A program made the translations under genes and the position numbers. From BMS3Abin12 sp964487445 (GTDB taxonomy: Bacteria > Pseudomonadota > Gammaproteobacteria > 21-64-14), in assembly GCA_964487445.1 (NCBI GenBank), contig CAZAQG010000075.1, positions 1 through 11,399 on the forward strand: a DNA stretch of 11,399 bases, given 5' to 3'. Shown here piece after piece: positions 1-5,397 of the stretch. Position 1 is the stretch's first letter, and every line of letters begins with the position of its first letter. Below the pieces are notes generated by a model. The model was given only the letters and a program-made list of their open reading frames with translations, searched no databases and was not told the origin of the DNA.

Positions 1-2031
1 GGGCGCGGCGGACGCGCTCGCCGGCTTCACTGCGGCACGTGCCGTACCCGGTACCGGGTGCGCGGCGAGGAACGCGACCAGCGAACTCCAGGCGCCGGGC
101 TGCGCGGCGACCCGGGCGCTCAGGGGTTGCAGGATCCGCCAAGCGGTCCGGTCGTAGCGGGCGTTTCCGGTGGCGGCGCCCAACCGTTGCAGTAGCGCCA
201 CGGTGGCCGAGGTGCCCGATGGGTAATGGTGGTCGCCGTGATCCCGGGGCGGGATCAGCAGGTCCTTCTCCGCGGGGGCGGTGGCCAGTGTCCCGTCCTT
301 GCGCAGGAAGCGGGTCGTGATGTCCCGCGCCAGCGCCTCGGCGCGCCGTCTCCACAGGGGCTGCCCGGTCGCCCGGTAGAGCGCGAGAAAACCGTTGCCG
401 AGCAGCGCGTAGTCGTCGAGGAAGCCGGGTGTCCGTGCGCGCCCGCGGTAGATCTCGTGTTTCAGGGCGCCTGTCCGGGGGGTGTAGGCGGTCAGCCAGA
501 TGCGGTTCGCCGCCCGCGTCGCGAGCGCCAGGTACGCGGGCCGGTCGAGGATCTTCGACGCGCGGGCGAAGGCGCCGATGGCGAGGCCGTTGAGCGAGAC
601 CACGATCTTGCGGTCGATGGCCGGCTGCGCGCGCCGCTCGCGTACGGCCAGGAGCCTCTCCCGCGCGGGTCGCAGCGCCGCGAACATCGCGGAGGCATCC
701 CGGTAGCCGGTGCGCTGGAGTGTGGCCGCGATCGGGATGCGTACGCGCAACACCTCCGGTACCCGATCGTTCAATTCCTGCTCGGACGTGGGGTTGGATA
801 TGGGCGTGAGTGCGTATACTTCGAAGAAACGCTCGGCCTGTTCCTTGCCGAGTACGGCCACGATCTTGTGCCGTGTCCAGGTGTAGCTCGCACCCTCGAC
901 GCCGTTCACCTGCGCGTCCCGAGCGGTATAGAAGCCGCCCCCGGGGGCCGCCATCTCGCGCCGCAGGTAGCCTCCCGTATCGAGCGCCACCGATCGGTAC
1001 AGGGGATCGCCGGTGAGGGCGTAGGCGCGGGCGTAGAGGTCGAGGAGTTGGACGTTGTCGTAGAGCATCTTCTCGAAGTGCGGGATGGACCACCGGCGGT
1101 CGCTGCTGTAGCGGTGGAAGCCGCCGCCGAGCTGATCGTGGATGCCGCCGAACGCCATCGCATCGAGCGTCGAGCGCAGCATCTGCATCGCCTTCGGGTT
1201 GTGTGCGAGGCGCGCGTCCGTGAGCCACAGGTAGAGCATCGGCTCGCGGGGGGACTTCGTTTGTTCCGTGCCGTTCGGGATGCCGCCGTACTTCCAGTCG
1301 AAACGCGCCTGCATCGACCTCCGGGCATCGGCCAGCCAGCGCCGCGGATGCACCGGCGCCGCGCCGCCCGCGGGGCCGCCCGGATCGGCCTGCTTCATGC
1401 GGGTGTAGACCAGGTTCGCTTTGGCGATCACCTCGCTGCGATGGTTGACCCATTGATCGTGGATCATGCGCAGGATCGACGGGAAGCCGGGGCGGCCGAA
1501 TTCATCCGATGCCGGCGGGAAATAGCTGCCGGCGAAGAACGGTTTTAACTCGGGCGTCAGGAACAGGTTGTTGGGCCAGCCGCCCCGGCCGTTCATGATC
1601 TCGGTGGCCAGCATGTACACCTGATCGACATCCGGTCGTTGTTCCCGATCCACGATCACATTGACGAACCACCGGTTCATCAGCCGCGCGATCGCCGGAT
1701 CCGAGAACAGCGTACGGTCGGCGACGTGGCACCAGTAGCAGGTGCTGTAGCCGATCGAGAGGAAGATGGGCTTGTGCTCGCGGCGCGCCTTCGCGATGGC
1801 CTCGGGTCCCCACGGATACCAGTCCACCGGGTTGTGGGCGTGCATCTGCAGGTAGGGATCGGCGGAGTGGATCAGCCGGTTGGTGCGCCCGTGTTCGGGC
1901 CCGGCGGCGCCGAAGCCGGGAACCCACAGCGCCAGGCACACTACCAACAGCCCGATCGGCCAGCGGAGCGCCGCGCGGGCGGGCGCGGTTCGGTGGAGGC
2001 GCTGGAACGGGGTCGGGTCCGGCTTCATCAT
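1..2031 (-). CDS. YyaL/DUF255-family thioredoxin-domain protein, exported or anchored, C-terminus cut by window edge
   Basis: The 677 codons visible run without a stop off the left edge. Residues 24-43 are hydrophobic after an Arg-rich stretch, so the protein probably carries a signal peptide or N-terminal anchor. A thioredoxin-like domain follows: HNPVDWYPWG near residue 72, KPIFLSIGYSTCYWCHV with the Cys pair at 98 and 101, then VDREQRPDVDQVYM, GRGGWPNNLFLTPE and KPFFAGSYFPP. The C-terminal half resembles the six-hairpin toroid of N-acylglucosamine-2-epimerase-like enzymes, with GGGFHRYS (about 302-309), HFEKMLYDN (318-326), LDDYALL (from 538) and PSGTSA (about 604-609). These motifs mark the YyaL/SPATA20 family, whose reaction is not established. 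The family usually has CHWC; here it is CYWC. Start: two adjacent ATGs at 2031 and 2028 with only a weak GGGAA upstream, so either may be used. The gene is divergent from the sucrose operon. Family assignment is very confident; function is unknown. Confidence 0.93.
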   Translation of the reverse strand, partial: MMKPDPTPFQRLHRTAPARAALRWPIGLLVVCLALWVPGFGAAGPEHGRTNRLIHSADPYLQMHAHNPVDWYPWGPEAIAKARREHKPIFLSIGYSTCYWCHVADRTLFSDPAIARLMNRWFVNVIVDREQRPDVDQVYMLATEIMNGRGGWPNNLFLTPELKPFFAGSYFPPASDEFGRPGFPSILRMIHDQWVNHRSEVIAKANLVYTRMKQADPGGPAGGAAPVHPRRWLADARRSMQARFDWKYGGIPNGTEQTKSPREPMLYLWLTDARLAHNPKAMQMLRSTLDAMAFGGIHDQLGGGFHRYSSDRRWSIPHFEKMLYDNVQLLDLYARAYALTGDPLYRSVALDTGGYLRREMAAPGGGFYTARDAQVNGVEGASYTWTRHKIVAVLGKEQAERFFEVYALTPISNPTSEQELNDRVPEVLRVRIPIAATLQRTGYRDASAMFAALRPARERLLAVRERRAQPAIDRKIVVSLNGLAIGAFARASKILDRPAYLALATRAANRIWLTAYTPRTGALKHEIYRGRARTPGFLDDYALLGNGFLALYRATGQPLWRRRAEALARDITTRFLRKDGTLATAPAEKDLLIPPRDHGDHHYPSGTSATVALLQRLGAATGNARYDRTAWRILQPLSARVAAQPGAWSSLVAFLAAHPVPGTARAAVKPASASAAP

Positions 2032-2046
2032 GGCGCTGGGTTCCCG

Positions 2047-2078
2047 CTGGAGACGACGGGCTCTGGAGACGACGGGCT
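2047..2078. repeat. Perfect 16-bp tandem direct repeat (two copies)
   Basis: The unit CTGGAGACGACGGGCT occurs at 2047-2062 and again immediately at 2063-2078 with no mismatch. It lies 16-47 bp upstream of the first ATG of the minus-strand YyaL gene, so it falls in that gene's probable 5' leader. It could be a recent slippage duplication or a paired binding site. The sequence alone does not decide between them. Confidence 0.85.
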
Positions 2079-2111
2079 GCGCCCTCGTGTGGCGCCGGCG
2101 GCGGCGGAATC

Positions 2112-2127
2112 CACTATGAATATAGTG
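2112..2127. promoter_or_regulatory. Inverted repeat CACTAT-N4-ATAGTG overlapping a minus-strand TATATT box (possible operator)
   Basis: The 6-bp arms are perfect and the spacer is GAAT. The site sits in a short A+T-rich island inside G+C-rich DNA. Read on the minus strand, TATATT (2124-2119) resembles a -10 element for the YyaL gene, about 88 bp upstream of its first ATG. No acceptable -35 hexamer is visible at 15-19 bp spacing. The overlap suggests regulator binding, but this is inference from symmetry and position only. Confidence 0.35.
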
Positions 2128-2288
2128 ACGGCGCAATGCACGTTTTTGTTCCGGCGGTGCAATCCGGAGCTGTGCCAACGCCTCGATCCCGGCCGAACGG
2201 GTCCGGACTACGACGCCATGGAGGCCCCCGGTGCACCGCTTTTCCTGCTTATGGCGCGTCTGTGGCTGCCGTTCGCGATCGAATCCGT

Positions 2289-2294
2289 TACAAT
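2289..2294 (+). promoter_or_regulatory. Candidate -10 box (TACAAT) of the sucrose operon
   Basis: TACAAT matches the sigma-70 -10 consensus at five of six positions and lies 32 bp upstream of the kinase ATG in a locally A+T-rich stretch. The hexamer at 17-bp spacing (CTGCCG, 2266-2271) is a poor -35. An activator-dependent or alternative promoter is therefore possible. A short symmetric element, TTCG-CGAT-CGAA (2272-2283), lies in the spacer. Confidence 0.35.
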
Positions 2295-2314
2295 AAGCAT
2301 TCTTCATCGCGCAT

Positions 2315-2319
2315 AGGGA
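2315..2319 (+). promoter_or_regulatory. Ribosome binding site of the PfkB-family kinase gene
   Basis: AGGGA ends 7 nt before the ATG at 2327. This spacing supports that codon as the start of the first gene in the operon. Confidence 0.6.
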
Positions 2320-2326
2320 CGGCGTC

Positions 2327-3235
2327 ATGCCGGGACCGACCGGGCGCCCCGTGGTCTTCGGGGAGGTATTGTTCGACTGCTTCGAAGACGGGGACAAGGT
2401 CCTCGGTGGGGCGCCGTTCAACGTCGCCTGGCACTTGGCCGGTTTCGGCGCCGACCCGGTGTTCGTCAGCCGCATCGGGTCCGACTCACTCGGTGAGCGG
2501 GTGGTGGCGGCGATGGGCGACTGGGGGATGGACCTGCGCGGCGTGCAGCGGGACCCCGCCCACTCCACCGGATCGGTGCAGGTGGTGTTGACCGACGGGC
2601 AACCCGAGTTCCGCATCCTGCCCGACCAGGCATACGACTACATCGATGCCGCGACGGTCGCAGGGGCGTTGCGCGGTGTGTCGCCCGCGCTCCTCTACCA
2701 CGGCAGTCTGAGTACCCGCAACCGCATCTCCCGCAAGACCCTGGAGGGGCTGCGCGCGGCCGGCATACCGGCGTTCGTCGACATCAACCTGCGCGCGCCG
2801 TGGTGGACCCGCGAGGGGCTGGATGCCCTGCTTCAAGGGACACGCTGGCTCAAGCTCAGCGACGCAGAGCTGGCCGCGCTGACGGATCCCGAAGCGGCGG
2901 ACGGAGCGGACCCCGTCGCCGCTGCGCGGGCGCTGCGCGGGCGCTACGGTTGTGAACTGGTGATCGTGACCCAGGGGGAGGATGGCGGTCTGTTCGTCGG
3001 GGCGGACGGCGGCGGGCGCATCGAGAGCGTCGAGGTGCCGGTCCTGGTGGACAGCGTGGGGGCCGGCGATGCGTTCAGCGCCGTGACCATCCTCGGGTTG
3101 CTGCGCGGTTGGATGCTCGCGCCCACCTTCGAGCGCGCGGCGGCCTTCGCCGCACACATCTGCGGTATCCGCGGCGCCACCACGCGGGATCGCGGGCTCT
3201 ACGATGAACTGCTCGCCCGGTGGGAAGGCGCTTGA
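2327..3235 (+). CDS. PfkB-family carbohydrate kinase, probable fructokinase
   Basis: This 302-residue cytoplasmic kinase is of normal length for the ribokinase/PfkB family. The N-terminal signature region includes the sugar-binding GGAPFNVAWHL (27-37) and VSRIGSDSLGERV (47-59). The C-terminal ATP and catalytic signature is DSVGAGDAF (242-250), with Asp248 as the expected catalytic base. VDINLR (151-156) is also typical of fructokinases in this family. The expected reaction is ATP-dependent phosphorylation of fructose to fructose-6-phosphate. Substrate choice is inferred mainly from context: the gene is first in an operon with sucrose-phosphate synthase and sucrose synthase, whose cleavage reaction releases fructose. 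Its TGA shares its A with the ATG of the next gene (TGATG), which suggests translational coupling. Another hexose or a modified sugar remains possible. Confidence 0.88.
   Translation: MPGPTGRPVVFGEVLFDCFEDGDKVLGGAPFNVAWHLAGFGADPVFVSRIGSDSLGERVVAAMGDWGMDLRGVQRDPAHSTGSVQVVLTDGQPEFRILPDQAYDYIDAATVAGALRGVSPALLYHGSLSTRNRISRKTLEGLRAAGIPAFVDINLRAPWWTREGLDALLQGTRWLKLSDAELAALTDPEAADGADPVAAARALRGRYGCELVIVTQGEDGGLFVGADGGGRIESVEVPVLVDSVGAGDAFSAVTILGLLRGWMLAPTFERAAAFAAHICGIRGATTRDRGLYDELLARWEGA
3223..3228 (+). promoter_or_regulatory. Ribosome binding site deciding the start of sucrose-phosphate synthase
   Basis: GGAAGG lies inside the end of the kinase gene, 6 nt before the ATG at 3235. It supports that ATG over an in-frame GTG at 3220, which would overlap the binding site itself and add five residues (M-G-R-R-L) unrelated to the family's N-terminus. 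Confidence 0.6.
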
Positions 3236-5397
3236 TGTCGAAGGAGACCGGTGATCTCTACATCCTCCTGATCAGCGTGCACGGGCTGATCCGCGGCAGC
3301 GATCTCGAACTCGGGCGCGACGCCGATACCGGCGGGCAGATCAAGTACGTGGTGGAGCTGGCGCGCGCATTGGCCGCGCACCCGAACGTGGGCCGTGTGG
3401 ATCTGATCACCCGCCAGGTGATCGATCACAAGGTCTCGCCGGACTATGCACGCCCGGAAGAGCGCATCGCCCCGAAGGCCCGTATCGTACGCCTGCCGTT
3501 CGGGCCGCGGCGCTATCTTCGCAAGGAAGTGCTGTGGTCGTACCTGGACGGGATGGTGGACCACATGGTGCAGTATGTACGCCGGGCCGGCCGGATCCCG
3601 GATCTGATTCACACGCACTACGCGGATGCGGGCTATGTGGGCGCGCCGGTCGCGAGCCTGCTGGGCGTTCCGCTGGTGCACACCGGGCACTCTCTGGGGC
3701 GGGTGAAGCGCCTGCGTTTGATGGAGAAGGGGGCGAAGGAATCCACGGTCGAGTCGCAGTACAACATCACGCAGCGTATCGAGGCCGAGGAGATCGCACT
3801 CGACACCGCCTCGCTGGTCATTGCCAGCACGCACCAGGAGGTCGAAGAGCAGTATAGCCTCTATGACAACTACCAGCCCGGCAGGATGGTGGTGATTCCC
3901 CCCGGGGTCGATCTGAGCCGCTTCCATCCCCCGCTGCCCGGTGAGCCGGAGCCGCCCATCCGCCGCGAACTGGCGCGTTTTTTGCGCGATCCGGACCGCC
4001 CCATGGTGCTTGCGCTGTCGCGTGCCGACGAGCGCAAGAACATCGCCACGCTGATCCGCGCCTATGGGGAGAATCCTCAACTGCGCGAGCGTGCCAACCT
4101 GGTGGTGGTGGCCGGCAACCGCGACGATATCGCCGGAATGGAGCGCGGGTCGCGCGAGGTCCTCACCTCGCTGCTGCTTGCGATCGATCGCTATGATCTT
4201 TACGGCAGTGTGGCATATCCGAAGCACCACCAGGCCGATGACGTTCCCGATTTTTACAGGCTCGCGGCCGCCACCCGCGGGGTGTTCGTCAACCCGGCGC
4301 TCACCGAACCGTTCGGGCTCACGTTGATCGAAGCGGCCGCTTCCGGCCTGCCGGTGGTGGCCACCGAGGACGGGGGTCCGCGCGACATCGTCGGCGCGTG
4401 CCGCAACGGGGTGCTCATCGATCCGCTCGACGCCGGGCGTATGGGCGAGGCGATCCTGGAGGCGCTCTCCGACGGTGAGCGCTGGTCGCGCTGGTCGCAG
4501 AACGGCGTGCGCGGCGCCAACGAACATTTCTCGTGGCGCAGTCACGTGGCCCGATATCTGGGCGAGGTGGAGCGTATCCTCGGGGAGCGCTATCGGGCGC
4601 CCACGCTCGCCCCGGTCCGGAGTCGGCTCCCCACCGTCGACCGTCTGGTGGTGTGCGATATCGATGACACCCTGACGGGGGACGCGGAGGCGGCCCACGC
4701 ATTGATGGATCGCCTCCAGGAAAGCAATGGGCGGGTCGGATTCGGCGTCGCCACCGGGCGCACCCTCGAGGCCACGATCGTGGCGCTGAGGGATTGGAAC
4801 GTGCCGACTCCGGACCTCCTGATCACGTCGGTGGGCACGGAGATCCACTACGGCAACGGCATGGTCACCGACAAGGGATGGCGGCGGCATATCGATTACC
4901 GCTGGAGGCCCGGGGCCTTGCATGCGGCCCTCGCGGAACTCCCGGGGCTGCGCCTGCAGCCCGACGAGACGCAGCGCCCGTACAAGATCAGCTACTACGT
5001 GGATACCCGCGAGGCCCCCTCCTTGCGCGAAATCGTGCGTCATCTGCGCAAGCGGGATCTGCACAGCAACGTGATCTACTCGAATCAAATGTTTCTGGAC
5101 GTGCTGCCGATTCGTGCCTCGAAGGGCCTCGCCCTGCGTTACTTGTCGTGGAAGTGGGGCTTGGCGCTGGAGCGCATCCTGGTGGCGGGAAACTCGGGCA
5201 ACGACCGGGAGATGCTGCTCGGCAACACCCTCGGGACCGTGATCGGGAACTACAGCGCCGAACTCAACCGCCTGCGCGGCAAGCCGAGAATCTATTTCGC
5301 GCAGGGTCATCATGCGTGGGGGATCCTGGAGGCGATAGAGCACTATGATTTCCTGGGCGATATCCGGATTCCGGACGAGGAGACGGTAGAAGCGTGA
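3235..5397 (+). CDS. Sucrose-phosphate synthase with C-terminal HAD (sucrose-phosphatase-like) domain
   Basis: This 720-residue two-domain protein should transfer glucose from an NDP-glucose to fructose-6-phosphate, giving sucrose-6-phosphate. Residues 1-455 are a GT-B, family GT4 glycosyltransferase. Seen are HGLIRGSDLELGRDADTGGQ (16-35), the H-T-G-H-S stretch at 149-153, SRADERKN (262-269, Arg263 and Lys268 for the nucleotide diphosphate), and TEPFGLTLIE (357-366), where Glu358 and Glu366 form the EX7E motif. Residues about 468-700 are a HAD domain like sucrose-phosphatase: motif I DIDDT (475-479, nucleophile Asp475 and Asp477), motif II within ATGR (506-509), motif III Lys630 in RASKG, and motif IV GNSGND (652-657). 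The first position of motif IV is Asn653 where Asp is usual, so hydrolysis of sucrose-6-phosphate by this domain is uncertain. No separate phosphatase gene is in the window. The end overlaps the next start by 4 bp. Confidence is very high for the synthase and moderate for bifunctionality. Confidence 0.95.
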   Translation: MSKETGDLYILLISVHGLIRGSDLELGRDADTGGQIKYVVELARALAAHPNVGRVDLITRQVIDHKVSPDYARPEERIAPKARIVRLPFGPRRYLRKEVLWSYLDGMVDHMVQYVRRAGRIPDLIHTHYADAGYVGAPVASLLGVPLVHTGHSLGRVKRLRLMEKGAKESTVESQYNITQRIEAEEIALDTASLVIASTHQEVEEQYSLYDNYQPGRMVVIPPGVDLSRFHPPLPGEPEPPIRRELARFLRDPDRPMVLALSRADERKNIATLIRAYGENPQLRERANLVVVAGNRDDIAGMERGSREVLTSLLLAIDRYDLYGSVAYPKHHQADDVPDFYRLAAATRGVFVNPALTEPFGLTLIEAAASGLPVVATEDGGPRDIVGACRNGVLIDPLDAGRMGEAILEALSDGERWSRWSQNGVRGANEHFSWRSHVARYLGEVERILGERYRAPTLAPVRSRLPTVDRLVVCDIDDTLTGDAEAAHALMDRLQESNGRVGFGVATGRTLEATIVALRDWNVPTPDLLITSVGTEIHYGNGMVTDKGWRRHIDYRWRPGALHAALAELPGLRLQPDETQRPYKISYYVDTREAPSLREIVRHLRKRDLHSNVIYSNQMFLDVLPIRASKGLALRYLSWKWGLALERILVAGNSGNDREMLLGNTLGTVIGNYSAELNRLRGKPRIYFAQGHHAWGILEAIEHYDFLGDIRIPDEETVEA
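5377..5383 (+). promoter_or_regulatory. Ribosome binding site of sucrose synthase (GTG start)
   Basis: GAGGAGA lies inside the end of the upstream gene, 10 nt before the GTG at 5394. The start overlaps the upstream stop as GTGA. The site therefore supports a GTG start read by coupled translation. Confidence 0.5.

Larger units (their letters stand above)
2032..2326. promoter_or_regulatory. Divergent intergenic region between the YyaL-family gene and the sucrose operon
   Basis: This is the only long non-coding stretch in the window and separates two divergently transcribed units, so both promoters should lie here. It contains a tandem duplication near the YyaL start, an A+T-rich island with an inverted repeat near the middle, and an A+T-rich segment with a -10-like box next to the kinase gene. 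Open frames that cross it have no recognisable protein similarity and look like by-products of high G+C. No tRNA or known riboswitch structure was recognised. Confidence 0.6.

Noticed and set aside
226..1548. 440-codon plus-strand open frame opposite the YyaL-family gene
   Set aside because: The minus strand carries continuous YyaL motifs over the whole interval. The plus frame has none.
1639..2316. Plus-strand open frame crossing the YyaL start and the divergent intergenic region
   Set aside because: It overlaps the coding N-terminus of the YyaL gene, has no family resemblance, and would run through the candidate promoter elements.
3220..3234. Upstream GTG start for sucrose-phosphate synthase
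   Set aside because: It would add five non-conserved residues and overlap the ribosome binding site that serves the ATG at 3235.
3199..5343. 714-codon open frame on the minus strand opposite sucrose-phosphate synthase
   Set aside because: There is no domain similarity, and the composition is typical of the complement of a G+C-rich gene. The sense strand carries all the GT4 and HAD motifs.
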